The translations under genes were made by a program, and so were the position numbers. DNA of 64,000 bases, from contig NZ_CP093301.1 of assembly GCF_024362785.1 (NCBI RefSeq), positions 1,116,001-1,180,000 of the forward strand. Reading direction: 5' to 3'. Each line of letters starts with the position of its first letter. Position 1 is the stretch's first letter. Shown here one piece after another: positions 36,302 through 45,304 of this stretch. Under the pieces are notes generated by a model that saw only the letters and a list, made by a program, of their open reading frames with translations, was not told the origin of the DNA and made no database searches. This stretch comes from Evansella sp. LMS18 (lineage in GTDB: Bacteria; Bacillota; Bacilli; Bacillales; Salisediminibacteriaceae).

Positions 36302-37126
36302 TTAACCCAATAATTGTAGGACTGACTGTGGTGCTTGGTTCGCTTGAGCTAACATTGACTGGGAAGCTTGAGAAAGTATGTTTGCCCGTGTCATTTCCAT
36401 CATTTCTTGTGCCATATCAACATCACGGATTCGAGATTCTGCAGCCGATAGGTTCTCAGATGATGTCTTTAAGTTATTGATTGTATGTTCAAGTCGATTC
36501 TGGTTTGCACCTAACATTGATCGTTCTGCAGATACTGCTTTAATAGCATCATCAATTGTACTGATTGCTGCATCAGCATCAGATTGATTACCAATACTTA
36601 ATGCATTAACACCTAACTCGCCATCAGATTTCATATTTTGTATTGTGATACTCATATTTTGTCCATTATTTGCCCCTATATGGAATGTAAATGTACCACT
36701 TTCTCCACCTGTCCCATCAAGTAGGTTTTCCGTATTAAACTCAGTTTGTGTTGCAATTCTGTCAATTTCTGAAATTAACTCGTCAACCTCCTTTTGTAGT
36801 TCTGCACGGTCATCATCCGTATTTGTATCGTTAGCAGATTGTACAGCTAATTCACGCATCCGTTGAAGAATGTCGTGTGTTTCGTTTAATGCTCCCTCAG
36901 CAGTCTGGATTAAAGAGATACCGTCTTGTGCATTACGGCTTGCTTGATTTAAACCAGAGATTTGTGCACGCATCTTTTCAGAGATTGCTAAACCTGCTGC
37001 ATCGTCTCCTGCACGATTAATACGTAAACCAGAAGATAATTTCTCCATTGCGTTTGTATTAGCTTGTTGGTTGATACCCATTTGACGGTGAGTGTTTAAC
37101 GCTGGAATGTTGTTGTTAATAATCAT
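36302..37126 (-). CDS. hag: Flagellin
   Basis: A 274-residue flagellin. The start is ATG at 37126 after AAGGAGG; a 32-codon upstream extension covers the leader and was rejected. The N-terminal D0/D1 region ([18 protein letters not shown], then [20 protein letters not shown]) and C-terminal D1/D0 ([19 protein letters not shown] ... [19 protein letters not shown]) are conserved; the middle is short, with no D2/D3 inserts, as in B. subtilis Hag. Transcribed from a sigma-D promoter with a CsrA-binding leader. Confidence 0.97.
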   Translation of the reverse strand: MIINNNIPALNTHRQMGINQQANTNAMEKLSSGLRINRAGDDAAGLAISEKMRAQISGLNQASRNAQDGISLIQTAEGALNETHDILQRMRELAVQSANDTNTDDDRAELQKEVDELISEIDRIATQTEFNTENLLDGTGGESGTFTFHIGANNGQNMSITIQNMKSDGELGVNALSIGNQSDADAAISTIDDAIKAVSAERSMLGANQNRLEHTINNLKTSSENLSAAESRIRDVDMAQEMMEMTRANILSQASQSMLAQANQAPQSVLQLLG

Positions 37127-37165
37127 TAAAATTCCTCCTTGAATTTGGTTTTTTTTCTTCCATTC

Positions 37166-37175
37166 ACATCCTTGT
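37166..37175 (-). promoter_or_regulatory. CsrA-binding site (BS1-like) in the hag leader
   Basis: The mRNA reads ACAAGGATGT, identical to the CsrA consensus ACARGGAUGU, within a CACA-AGGA-TGTG mini-hairpin that exposes GGA in the loop. The second site would be the AGGAGG ribosome binding site 25 bases downstream. csrA and its antagonist fliW are encoded just upstream. Confidence 0.8.
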
Positions 37176-37195
37176 GGGTGGAAGTTCGTTTGTCT

Positions 37196-37235
37196 GGTCA
37201 TCGGGAAGGTGTCGGCCGCCACCTTCCTTTTGACC
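37196..37235 (-). other. Stable stem-loop at the start of the hag mRNA
   Basis: GGTCA/TGACC and GGAAGGTG/CACCTTCC form nested stems around a CGGCCG-containing loop, immediately downstream of the sigma-D promoter. Such 5' hairpins stabilise abundant mRNAs; the loop also presents no GGA, so it is distinct from the CsrA site. Confidence 0.65.
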
Positions 37236-37247
37236 GTTACATTTTTT

Positions 37248-37274
37248 ATATCGACAATATTTCCTTTTTGTTTA
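37248..37274 (-). promoter_or_regulatory. Sigma-D promoter of hag
   Basis: The minus strand reads TAAA, a 15-base spacer, then GTCGATAT, against consensus TAAA-N15-GCCGATAA. Confidence 0.85.
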
Positions 37275-37371
37275 ATAAAATCACAAAAAAATATAAAAAA
37301 ACGAAGGAATCATCGCTCCTCCGTTTTCGCACTCAAACTATCACTCTTTAATTATGAAATAAATATTATAG

Positions 37372-38082
37372 CTACCTTCGTGCTTCGACCCAGCCGTTTT
37401 TGATGGCGGTGACCATCGCGTGGGTGCGGTCGTTCGCTTTTACTTTTTTCAGAAGGTGGCTGATGATTGTGCTGATTGTGGACGGTGCCAGATAAAGTTT
37501 CTCCGCTATTTTCTGGTTATTGTGGCCGTCGAGAATTAACTGGAGCACATCCTGCTCGTTGTTTGTGAGAATTCCATCTACCAGATCTTTATTCAGAACA
37601 AGCTGGTCGATCGGCTGATCCCTGAGCTTCTTTCTTTCAATCTCGTTTACGAGATCTCGGTGCAGGCACGGTTCAATGAAAACTCCTTTTTCTTTCACAA
37701 GATCCATCATTGTTTTACAGTGGTTCTTTAAATATCTCAGGGATACGATACCGTTGACCGGATAATGAAGATAAGGGAATAATTCCTTATCCGTACACGA
37801 TTTATGTACGAGCAAAATGTTCAAACCCGGGTCGTCTCCCCGCCTGTTATACAGTTTCTCCAGAGAATTGATTACTTTCTTGTCATAACCGTCAATAAAG
37901 TAAAAAAGACAATTGTAGGATGACGTCTCCAGCGGGAGCTTTTCCTCTTTACTGATTCCCGCTGGTTCGAGCTGCCGGGAAATCTCAGTGATAACACCGT
38001 TTGAAATTTCATCTTGTCCATCAACGATGAGGATATTCAGTCTGTCAGTAGGGCTTTTTTGTACGTCCAAAGTTCCTAGCAT
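37372..38082 (-). CDS. DegU-like LuxR-family regulator with degenerate receiver
   Basis: A 236-residue protein. The C-terminal LuxR-type helix-turn-helix (about 170-232, NNQKIAEKLYLAPSTISTII) and its tail ANDRTHAMVTAIKNGWVE closely match DegU ([18 protein letters not shown]) encoded at 50550. The N-terminal part keeps only one acid of the usual DD pair (ILIVDGQDEI) and lacks a clear switch Thr and Lys, so it is probably not phosphorylated normally. It is inserted between csrA and hag, where B. subtilis has no gene. The start follows GGGAGGAG. It may adjust motility or flagellin expression; this is inference. Confidence 0.8.
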   Translation of the reverse strand: MLGTLDVQKSPTDRLNILIVDGQDEISNGVITEISRQLEPAGISKEEKLPLETSSYNCLFYFIDGYDKKVINSLEKLYNRRGDDPGLNILLVHKSCTDKELFPYLHYPVNGIVSLRYLKNHCKTMMDLVKEKGVFIEPCLHRDLVNEIERKKLRDQPIDQLVLNKDLVDGILTNNEQDVLQLILDGHNNQKIAEKLYLAPSTISTIISHLLKKVKANDRTHAMVTAIKNGWVEARR

Positions 38083-38110
38083 GAAAGTCTCCTCCCTTCC
38101 TATCCTTTTA

Positions 38111-38125
38111 TTTAGGGGTCCTAAA
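38111..38125. other. Perfect short palindrome before the DegU-like gene
   Basis: TTTAGG-GGT-CCTAAA, about 30 bp upstream of the start at 38082. It could be an operator or a small hairpin in the mRNA. Confidence 0.35.
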
Positions 38126-38271
38126 TATTACCTGAAGTGACAAGAACCAATGGTCATCATTTACTCTTTTTAAGGCTTCTCTTTTAGTCACAGAACAACT
38201 GAGCATCCAAATTGAGGAAAATAATTTTCCTGTGGGCTAAAAAAATCCTGTGCTTCTGTATAATTCTGAGT

Positions 38272-38508
38272 TTAGTCGTTGTTTTTGTCTGTCGCGTTGG
38301 TGAGCTGCTTAAGCACATCGAGGGAACTTGATGCAGCGGCGTTGTTTTCTTCCTGAATCGCCAGGTAGATTTCCTTTCGGTGGATATCAATGTTGTGGGG
38401 CGCGCTGATCCCCAGTTTTACCTGGTCCCCTTCAATACCGATAATCTTCACTTCCACGTCGTCGCCGATTTTGATGGATTCATTGAGCTTTCTCGTGAGT
38501 ACAAGCAT
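38272..38508 (-). CDS. csrA: Carbon storage regulator CsrA
   Basis: A 78-residue RNA-binding protein. [22 protein letters not shown], with L4 and R6, and the later [16 protein letters not shown] are diagnostic. It binds the hag leader and blocks translation until FliW titrates it. The start follows GGGGGAGAGG. The stop of fliW lies 3 bp before it, so the two are co-translated. Confidence 0.97.
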   Translation of the reverse strand: MLVLTRKLNESIKIGDDVEVKIIGIEGDQVKLGISAPHNIDIHRKEIYLAIQEENNAAASSSLDVLKQLTNATDKNND

Positions 38509-38511
38509 GAG

Positions 38512-38964
38512 TTACCTCTCCCCCTTGTCCGCTTCTGCTGGCTGTACCAGCGGATGCTTCGTGTTATAGGAGGTATCACTCAATACAATCTGCTTCCCCT
38601 TTTGCTTGTTGCTGTTAATTACGATGGGGCCGCTCAGGTTTGCTGTAGAACTTTCCAATGTGTCGCGAAGTGTCAGGATGACAAATACTGCTACATCATT
38701 TTTGTCTTCAATTTCAAGCTGTTCGATGACACTGTCTGTAAGCTTTGCTTCGTATTGCGGGAAAAACTGAAATGGAGTCATCACTACGAAGGCGAGTCCT
38801 GCTGTATTAACTGACTGAAGTATGTAAAACGGGCCTGGTGAGTCACTGAATGGCAGGAGGATAAATTCCTTTTCCTCTTCAAAGCTTGGGACACCGTGTT
38901 CGAATGCTATGATATTTTCACGGTTAATTGTTGTCTTTCCGGTGTACTTTGTTTCGATCTGCAA
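38512..38964 (-). CDS. fliW: Flagellar assembly factor FliW
   Basis: A 150-residue CsrA antagonist that also binds flagellin. Typical motifs IIAFEHGVPSFEEEKEFILLPF near the N-terminus and LTLRDTLESSTANLSGPIVIN in the middle. The C-terminal NTKHPLV is also conserved. It precedes csrA in the Bacillus order. Confidence 0.95.
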   Translation of the reverse strand: MQIETKYTGKTTINRENIIAFEHGVPSFEEEKEFILLPFSDSPGPFYILQSVNTAGLAFVVMTPFQFFPQYEAKLTDSVIEQLEIEDKNDVAVFVILTLRDTLESSTANLSGPIVINSNKQKGKQIVLSDTSYNTKHPLVQPAEADKGER

Positions 38965-39220
38965 GGTTAATCACTCCATTGAAGAAAAATTTTACCTACA
39001 TGCTAAATATTTTCCTCTGAAGTGCTTGTATAAATTTTAGCACATTTTCGAGGAAATCTTACCAATTCAAAATTTTTTTAAAAATCAGCCACTCAATCAC
39101 TCAATTATTGTAACACTTTTGTGGATTAAGCAGTTTTTTAATATTCGGTTAAAATTTATTCGCTGCTATTGTCACTTTAAAGCTTCAACGTTTTACAGTG
39201 CACCTAAAAGCTTTTGACCC

Positions 39221-39802
39221 TTAAAGCCGCTGATTTACCGTGCTTCCTGCGGCCGAAAAGGTTATCCAGTTTTTCTGTTCAAGGTAAACGTCTGTCTGCC
39301 ATTTCGGAATATGTATTTCCGGGTCGTTTTTCCTTGCGTGAATCGTCGGTTTCCCCCATTTGGATTCAATATCCAGCTCAGAAGGGACAAAATTAAAACG
39401 CACTTTAAAGGCGCTTTCCGGCATCATTACCATTCCAGCCTGACGCTGCGGCTTCTCTCCGTTTTGTCTGGCGATAAATGGGGTGGCATTCGTTCCATTC
39501 TCAATTTTTTTCAGCTGTTCTCCCTGTCCCGCTGTTTTGGCGATGTATGCCATGGCTGCCTGTTCTCCAATTTGCGACCATTCTTTCGACTGTCTTAGCG
39601 ATGCTTTCAGATTCGCATCCGCAAAGGCTTCTGACTGGTCGATGTACAATTTTGAGGCAGTCCGGCTGATGTTCAGCGTACCAGCCAGATCCTGGTTGAT
39701 TTCCAGAGTGGCGGAAGGCTGCCGGACACTCATTTGGGGCCTGGATTGTTGAATGGCTGTCCTGGCGTTCTGCTGCTGGATTTCAATTTGCGGCATATTC
39801 AT
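39221..39802 (-). CDS. YviE-family protein (DUF6470)
   Basis: A 193-residue protein found between flgL and fliW in Bacillus. The start is ATG at 39802, eight bases after GGAGGAGGGG; the frame opens at 39841 without a site. The N-terminal MPQIEIQQQNARTAIQQSRP and the C-terminal FNFVPSELDIESKWGKP...WQTDVYLEQ match the YviE pattern. It has no signal peptide; its role in flagellar assembly is not known. Confidence 0.85.
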   Translation of the reverse strand: MNMPQIEIQQQNARTAIQQSRPQMSVRQPSATLEINQDLAGTLNISRTASKLYIDQSEAFADANLKASLRQSKEWSQIGEQAAMAYIAKTAGQGEQLKKIENGTNATPFIARQNGEKPQRQAGMVMMPESAFKVRFNFVPSELDIESKWGKPTIHARKNDPEIHIPKWQTDVYLEQKNWITFSAAGSTVNQRL

Positions 39803-39867
39803 CTGATTTTCCCCTCCTCCACCCAGAAAAGCAGAAGCCATCAGCTCCTGCCTTCTAAGTTCGTTCC

Positions 39868-40986
39868 TTATCTTAAAAAGTCCATCAATGTCGGCTGCAT
39901 GATTCTGGAGGTGGAAGCAAGTGCGGCTCGGTGAACATTTTCCGCGGCCAGAAGTTCGGTGATCACTTTCTCGATGTCCACATCTTCGTTTTCAGAAAGA
40001 ATTCGCTTCGCAATGACTTCCTGCTCCTGGATTCGGTCATCGATCATTTCCACCCTGTTGTATCGTGCGCCAAGCTCCGCTCTTTCGTTAACAACCTTCT
40101 CGATTTGCCTGTCAAAGCTGGCAATGAGTCCTATCAGCTCTTCTGATGTTGTTGCCGGGTCTTCCAGCGCTTTTTCCAGCTGGATGATATCACCGAAGAA
40201 ATCGGCGGAAAAAACCTTGCCTGGGTTAACATTTACCGGTACGTTAACCCCTTTCATAAGCTCGATCTCCACTTTTTCGTTGTTAGTGGAGACTGCTCCT
40301 TTTTCAGAAACAACGATTTGCCGCTCCAGCAGCTCATTTGTTTGCCCACTGCCGTTGTTAAAGATTAGCTCCTGATTTTCACCGCCAAGGTCCGTTATCG
40401 TAATTGTTTCATTGCTGTCAGCTTTCCGGAAAACAAGTCCTTCTCCTTCATGTTCTGCATCAAGCTCGTAAACTTCACTGTTGTAAGTAATTACGTGGCT
40501 GGCTGGATCCTCGGCAAGCACCTCGATCCCCATATTGATTTTATCAGCGCTCAAAGGAGCATCCTTTGTGTTTGTTCCGTTAAAAATAAATTTATTGTTC
40601 ACTTTCGTGTTAGCCAGTGATTCCAGATGTTCCCTCAACTGGCGAATTTCCTGAGCCATGTTTTTCCGCTGTGTTTCTTCATAGGTATCGTTGGAGGCCT
40701 GTACAGCAAGCTCCCGCACCCGGTGCAGCGTGCTCCCTGTTTTATCCATAACCGCATCAGCATTATCCATCCAGTTGTACACCTCGGACAGATTCCTTTT
40801 AAACTGGGAAACTTCCGTAGCCTGGGTCCGGTAACGCATCCCGTTCATTGCCACAACAGGATCCTGTGAAGCCCTGCTGATTTTCTTTCCGGTAGAAAGC
40901 TGATTCTGCAATGTGTGGAGGTTTTGATAACTCTGGCTCAAATGGCGCAGCGAGCTGTGCGTCAGCATCGATTGGGTTACCCGCAT
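39868..40986 (-). CDS. flgL: Flagellar hook-associated protein 3
   Basis: A 372-residue hook-filament junction protein. The start is ATG at 40986 after AGGTGA. N-terminal MRVTQSMLTHSSLRHLSQSY and STGKKISRASQDPVVAM are the conserved helix pair; the C-terminus LLAAENVHRAALASTSRIMQPTLMDFL completes the coiled-coil. Gene order flgK-flgL is standard. Confidence 0.95.
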   Translation of the reverse strand: MRVTQSMLTHSSLRHLSQSYQNLHTLQNQLSTGKKISRASQDPVVAMNGMRYRTQATEVSQFKRNLSEVYNWMDNADAVMDKTGSTLHRVRELAVQASNDTYEETQRKNMAQEIRQLREHLESLANTKVNNKFIFNGTNTKDAPLSADKINMGIEVLAEDPASHVITYNSEVYELDAEHEGEGLVFRKADSNETITITDLGGENQELIFNNGSGQTNELLERQIVVSEKGAVSTNNEKVEIELMKGVNVPVNVNPGKVFSADFFGDIIQLEKALEDPATTSEELIGLIASFDRQIEKVVNERAELGARYNRVEMIDDRIQEQEVIAKRILSENEDVDIEKVITELLAAENVHRAALASTSRIMQPTLMDFLR

Positions 40987-41044
40987 ATCGTTCACCTGCT
41001 TTTTTCAATTTTGCTTGTGAAAATTAATTGTAGCAATCTGGATA

Positions 41045-42697
41045 TTAACGGCCGACTACTCCCATACCGTTAATGATCCGGTCGAGCATTTCGTCAACCG
41101 TTGTTATGTTTCTTGCGGCCGCGTTGTATGCATGCTGGAACTGGATCAGATTGGACATTTCCTCATCAAGGGAAACTCCGCTGACAGACTGGCGCCGCTC
41201 CTCCACAGAGTCTTTTAACACAGCTGTGTTTTTCGTCATCCGCTCTGCTTCATTTGTCTTTACTGCCATTTCCCCGATAACACCCTGATAATATGTCTGG
41301 ATGTTTGTCCTCGTACTGCCGAAATTAAGCGTAGCATCCTTAACCCCAGCAAGTGCGAGTGCATTCGAGCCGTCTCCCGAAAAAGCTTCTTCCCTTTCCA
41401 CTCCGTTTCTTGCAGCACCTGAAGCGGCAATATTATTAAGATCCTCCATATCGCTGTGGAGCATAAGGCGCTTTGCCGCTCCTGCTATATTTCCTGTATC
41501 AGGATTGATCGAAGGCTGCCCTGTAACTTCAGCAAAGGCAAAAAAGTTGTAGCCGGATTTTGTTCCTTCCTCAATCTCTGACATACTCCAGCCTGTACTG
41601 TGTACAGCATTAAATTCAGCGGCAAAAGTCGCCGCCATGAGGTCAAGTTCCTTCATCATATCCGGATAAAGTCCCTTTTCATTCCCTGATTTATCGTTGT
41701 ATCCGTAGGCCTCGATTGTCGCCCATAATTTCCCTGGTGAATTAAAATCCTCCATACTTTCCAGGAAAATAGCCCGGCTGTCTCCGTGCAATTCATTTAC
41801 ATGGTCAATATCATCCATTATTTTTGCAGGTGCGATAAAAATTCCGTTCACCGGCCCGCTGCCATCTTCACCTGCGTAAGTAAAATGGATTTCATTCGAT
41901 TCAAGGCTTCTGCCGTCCACAAGTGTAAAGCCCGTCTCTTTTCCCTCGTCATTCAAAAGCTTAATGGTATATCTTCCGTCGGCCACTTCTTTTGAAAGTC
42001 CGCCACTGCCAACCTGCTCCACTTTTATGTTTATGTATTGGGAAAGTTCATCTACAAGGAGATCCCGCTGGTCATACAAATCGTTCGCCAGATACCCATG
42101 TGGTTCCACACCGGCAATTTGCTTATTTATATTATTGATCTGTGTTAAAAGAGAATTAACTTTATTCGTCTGCACACCAATCTGGTTTTGATAATCGCGC
42201 TGGATCGCTTCCAGTGACTCGTATGTATGGTTAAATGTTTCAGCTAATGCGATTCCCCGCTCCCTTACGACTGAACGGGCGCCGGAATCTTCCGGATGAA
42301 CGGCAAGATCCTGCAGCGACTGCCAGAAACGGTCCATCGTATTGGCAAGGCCGTTCTCCGTAGGCTCATTCATAATATCTTCCATTTTGTGGAGAGCCGT
42401 GTGCCTGCCTTCCCAGTAGCCGTGCTTATTGCTTTCCGTCCGTAACTGCGTATCGAGGAATGCTTCCCTTACCCGCTGAATCTCGCCGGCTTTTACACCC
42501 GTACCGATCTGCCCCGGTATACCTGGTTTATTGAAGCTGGGGGACGGAAAGGCTTCGGTCTGGGTAAAATTCACACGCTGCCGTGTATAGCCTGGAGTGT
42601 TGGCATTGGCAATATTATGTCCGGTTGTATGAAGTGCCGCCTGCTGAGTCGCAAGAGCGCGGCGGGCGGTCTCAAGTCCGTGAAACGTAGAAGTCAT
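41045..42697 (-). CDS. flgK: Flagellar hook-associated protein 1
   Basis: A 550-residue hook-filament junction protein. The start is ATG at 42697 after GGAGGAAAAA. The N-terminal FHGLETARRALATQQAALHT and HNIANANTPGYTRQRV are typical; the C-terminal LDEEMSNLIQFQHAYNAAAR is the matching helix. A variable central domain lies between. It precedes flgL by 58 bp. Confidence 0.95.
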   Translation of the reverse strand: MTSTFHGLETARRALATQQAALHTTGHNIANANTPGYTRQRVNFTQTEAFPSPSFNKPGIPGQIGTGVKAGEIQRVREAFLDTQLRTESNKHGYWEGRHTALHKMEDIMNEPTENGLANTMDRFWQSLQDLAVHPEDSGARSVVRERGIALAETFNHTYESLEAIQRDYQNQIGVQTNKVNSLLTQINNINKQIAGVEPHGYLANDLYDQRDLLVDELSQYINIKVEQVGSGGLSKEVADGRYTIKLLNDEGKETGFTLVDGRSLESNEIHFTYAGEDGSGPVNGIFIAPAKIMDDIDHVNELHGDSRAIFLESMEDFNSPGKLWATIEAYGYNDKSGNEKGLYPDMMKELDLMAATFAAEFNAVHSTGWSMSEIEEGTKSGYNFFAFAEVTGQPSINPDTGNIAGAAKRLMLHSDMEDLNNIAASGAARNGVEREEAFSGDGSNALALAGVKDATLNFGSTRTNIQTYYQGVIGEMAVKTNEAERMTKNTAVLKDSVEERRQSVSGVSLDEEMSNLIQFQHAYNAAARNITTVDEMLDRIINGMGVVGR

Positions 42698-42757
42698 TGA
42701 TTTTTCCTCCATCTTACTTAGTGTAACTGCCGTATGTTTACAGGGAGAACTCCCGTT

Positions 42758-43267
42758 TTAAGCTTTGGAATCAAAAAGGGAACGGCCGCCAGCCTCATAA
42801 TCATCTTTGCCAGTGGTTTTGATGCCAGGCCGGTTGTAGTTTCCGTATCCTTTCTGCGGGTGAAGAGAGTCTAGAGACATATTCACAAAACGGAGCGATT
42901 CTTCAATCAGCTGCTGGTTGAACTCGTTTTGTTCCTTTAGCTTGTTGATCTCGGTGATGAGGCGCCGCTGCCAGTACTGAAGAGTTTTCCGGTCTTCTTC
43001 CGGGAAAAACTGAAGCAGATGCTCCATCGTCACATCCTCGCTTACAATCCCTCTTTCCTGCATCCACATTCTCACTGTCTGCTCACGGGTATGTTCCAGT
43101 TTTCTCAGCTTGGAAACCAGCATGGATTCGTCCTTAATAATCTGGTCAAGACCGGCAATATTCCCTGACTTCACCGCCTCCTGCTTCTCCAAAGCCTTTT
43201 TATTAAATTCCTCGTGCAGCACCGTCATCGCCTGAAAAATAGTAAGCAGCTCTCTCGCCAACCTCAT
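42758..43267 (-). CDS. flgN: FlgN-type flagellar chaperone
   Basis: A 169-residue, largely helical chaperone for FlgK and FlgL. The start chosen is ATG at 43267 after AAAGGG, five codons into the frame. The LLTIFQAMTVLHEEFNKKALEKQEAVKSGN region is the family pattern, together with long charged helices. In place between flgM and flgK, as B. subtilis yvyG. Confidence 0.88.
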   Translation of the reverse strand: MRLARELLTIFQAMTVLHEEFNKKALEKQEAVKSGNIAGLDQIIKDESMLVSKLRKLEHTREQTVRMWMQERGIVSEDVTMEHLLQFFPEEDRKTLQYWQRRLITEINKLKEQNEFNQQLIEESLRFVNMSLDSLHPQKGYGNYNRPGIKTTGKDDYEAGGRSLFDSKA

Positions 43268-43329
43268 CACACCCTTTGGCATTTTTTATAGAAAAAGTAT
43301 AGTGTCAAATTGATTTAGCCATTCAATCC

Positions 43330-43590
43330 TTATTTTTCATTCCAGAAGTCATAAAACTTCCGGGCAGTTTCGTGGGCGTCCACTTTATAAGTACCATTAT
43401 CGATCTTTTCCTTCAGCTGCCTGATTTTCTCCTGACGCTCCAGTGAAACCTGAGATGACTGCTGCATTTTTTTCGCATCAGATGAAATTTGCACCTCATC
43501 ACGCTTGTTTGGCTGCGCAGCCTGCTGTTTCGGGCTCACCGCCTGCTGCTTCCTGTACGCATTTACAGAATGCATCGGATTAATTTTCAT
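43330..43590 (-). CDS. flgM: Anti-sigma-D factor FlgM
   Basis: An 86-residue anti-sigma factor. Typical N-terminal MKINPMHSVNAYRKQQ and the C-terminal sigma-binding EKIRQLKEKIDNGTYKVDAHETARKFYDFWNEK. It holds sigma-D until the hook is complete. It has its own sigma-D promoter at 43643, giving feedback. Confidence 0.95.
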   Translation of the reverse strand: MKINPMHSVNAYRKQQAVSPKQQAAQPNKRDEVQISSDAKKMQQSSQVSLERQEKIRQLKEKIDNGTYKVDAHETARKFYDFWNEK

Positions 43591-43642
43591 CGCGCAGTAA
43601 CCTCCTTTGTTAATAGATAATTTATATAAGGGACCCGGTCCA

Positions 43643-43669
43643 TTATCGTTTATAAGCCTGTATATTTTA
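43643..43669 (-). promoter_or_regulatory. Sigma-D promoter of flgM operon
   Basis: The minus strand reads TAAA, 15 bases, AACGATAA. It lies about 55 bp before the flgM start, as in B. subtilis. Confidence 0.75.
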
Positions 43670-43799
43670 TCATAATTTTTTATGCATCAGCGGTTTTCCT
43701 GTCTTTCAACCGCACCTCTACATAATATATCGGCACTCCCGCTCCATTGTTTAACCCCTTTTGCATAATGCTTATCTATTTACGTTATTTACATCATGT

Positions 43800-43950
43800 T
43801 TAATTACGTCATAGTGACAGTTGCGTTAGGGCAACATTGCTGGAACCCTTGGTATATAAAGTTTTTGTGTTGGCAGGGAGTTAAAAACCCCCTTGCGTCA
43901 TAGTGACACGTGTCATAGTGACAGTTGGGGGCAGGCAACATTCAACCCAG
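43800..43950. repeat. REP-like palindromes near the RAYT gene
   Basis: TCATAGTGACA occurs three times (around 43808, 43898 and 43913), the last two head to tail around ACGTGT, with GTTGC/GCAAC pairs downstream. Such copies flank RAYT transposase genes and are their substrates. The rest of the gap to 44079 is AT-rich and gene-free. Confidence 0.6.
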
Positions 43951-44079
43951 ATAAACCCAAAAGAAATAAATAACAAAAAATTCAAACTTTCTCATACAAA
44001 AAAAGAGGATTTTTAGCATATTATGTGGAAAATCTACTCTTAGTTTCACCTAAAACTCAACAGATTGGAGTGATAGTTA

Positions 44080-44628
44080 TTGAGAAATCGAAAAAGAATC
44101 TGGGTTCCTCACTTATTTCACCATGTATCAAACCGTGGAAACAGGAAGGAGCCGATTTTCAGAAATGTGAGTGACTATATATTTTTCCTCGACCTTCTCC
44201 AGCGCGCCCATAAGCTTTATTCCATCGAAATTTGCGCATACTGCCTCATGGGTAACCATTACCACCTGCAACTGCGCTCGAAACACGCCTCCCTTTCCAC
44301 CGTCATGGCCTTCATCAACAAAAAATACGCAGACCACTTTAACAAGAAATACAATCTCACCGGCCATCTGTTCGAAAGAAAGTTTTTCTCCAAGCCCGCT
44401 TACGATCATCGAAGCAACCTCAACCTGAGCCGGTACATCCACCAGAACCCTGTGAAAGCAGATATTGTGAGACGTCCGGAAGACTACCGCTGGAGCAGCT
44501 ACTCCTTTTTTATCTCAAAGGAAGAATCAGCCATTCCTCCATACATGAACGTCTCTCCCCTGCTTCATCACTTTCCAGGCTCTCCCTTAGAGAAAAAACA
44601 AAGCTATGTTGAATGGGCAAGATTTTAA
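44080..44628 (+). mobile_element. REP-associated tyrosine (RAYT, Y1 family) transposase
   Basis: A 182-residue single-strand nuclease of the Y1/HUH family. The start is TTG at 44080 after GGAGTG. Motifs: FHHVSNRGNRKEPIF at the N-terminus, the HUH pair in MGNHYHLQL (about residues 58-66), KKYNLTGHLFERKF, and YIHQNPVKA containing the region near the catalytic Tyr. RAYTs move or maintain REP palindromes, which are present just upstream. It is inserted in the opposite direction between yvyF and flgM. Confidence 0.88.
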
Positions 44629-44658
44629 AGGCACCGACGCTCGCATCACGCTTCAAAA

Positions 44659-44699
44659 CAAAAAAGCCCTTGCACCTTATTAAAGTGCAAAAGCTTTTT
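44659..44699. terminator. Bidirectional terminator between RAYT gene and yvyF
   Basis: AAAAAGC...TTGCAC and GTGCAA...GCTTTTT form a long AT-flanked stem usable in both directions. Confidence 0.75.
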
Positions 44700-44760
44700 C
44701 CGTTCGCTAAGGCTTTTCTTTCCAGGGCGCCGAGACTCCCAAAACGAACATCCTCACCTA

Positions 44761-45192
44761 CTACTTCCGAAACCTCTCATTCAGCGAATGGTAGGTCTGG
44801 ATTTTCTTTTTTTCCCGTTCTGCTTTCCTGTTTTCGAAAGCTTTGTTTCTATCGAGCTGACTCAAAGATGAGCGTATTTCGTGACCACAGTCATTGCAGA
44901 GTCTTCCTTCACGGATAAATGTGCCGCATTTTTCACAAGGGTAGCCCAGATTTGGAAACTGAGCGATCTGTATCCTTCCCTGTCTTATGAACTGTACAAT
45001 CTCATCCTTAGCCACACCTGTTGCTTCCTCAGTCTCCTCTATTGTTGCTGTCCGGTTCTCCCGCCGCCGGATAAATGTATATACTTTTTCAAACCGTTCT
45101 TCCACTGCCTGATGGCAGTCCTGGCAGACGGATCTTATTCCCTTTACAAATAAACTGCCGCAAACCGGACAATTGCTTAAGCTGCCCACCAC
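44761..45192 (-). CDS. yvyF: YvyF-family flagellar operon zinc protein
   Basis: A 143-residue small protein with two zinc ribbons: NCPVCGSLFVKGIRSVCQDC at the N-terminus and YPCEKCGTFIREGRLCNDCG near residue 85-104, with a helix-turn-helix-like middle (TIEETEEATGVAKDEIVQFI). The start is GTG at 45192 after AAGGGGG. Family TIGR03826 occurs only in flagellar loci, between comFC and flgM. Its function is not established; a regulatory role is likely. Confidence 0.88.
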   Translation of the reverse strand: MVGSLSNCPVCGSLFVKGIRSVCQDCHQAVEERFEKVYTFIRRRENRTATIEETEEATGVAKDEIVQFIRQGRIQIAQFPNLGYPCEKCGTFIREGRLCNDCGHEIRSSLSQLDRNKAFENRKAEREKKKIQTYHSLNERFRK

Positions 45193-45304
45193 TGATTCCC
45201 CCTTAAACCTTCCGTTATAACTTTAATAACGGCAGAAGAGGAACATTTTTTAAGGGCTATTCAATTGTTTTTTTCCGATTTCGTGGTCCTCGGGCTCCTC
45301 ATCT

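Noticed and set aside
43800-43950. tRNA or small structured RNA gene
   Set aside because: The palindromes are better explained as REP copies beside a RAYT gene; no cloverleaf can be drawn.
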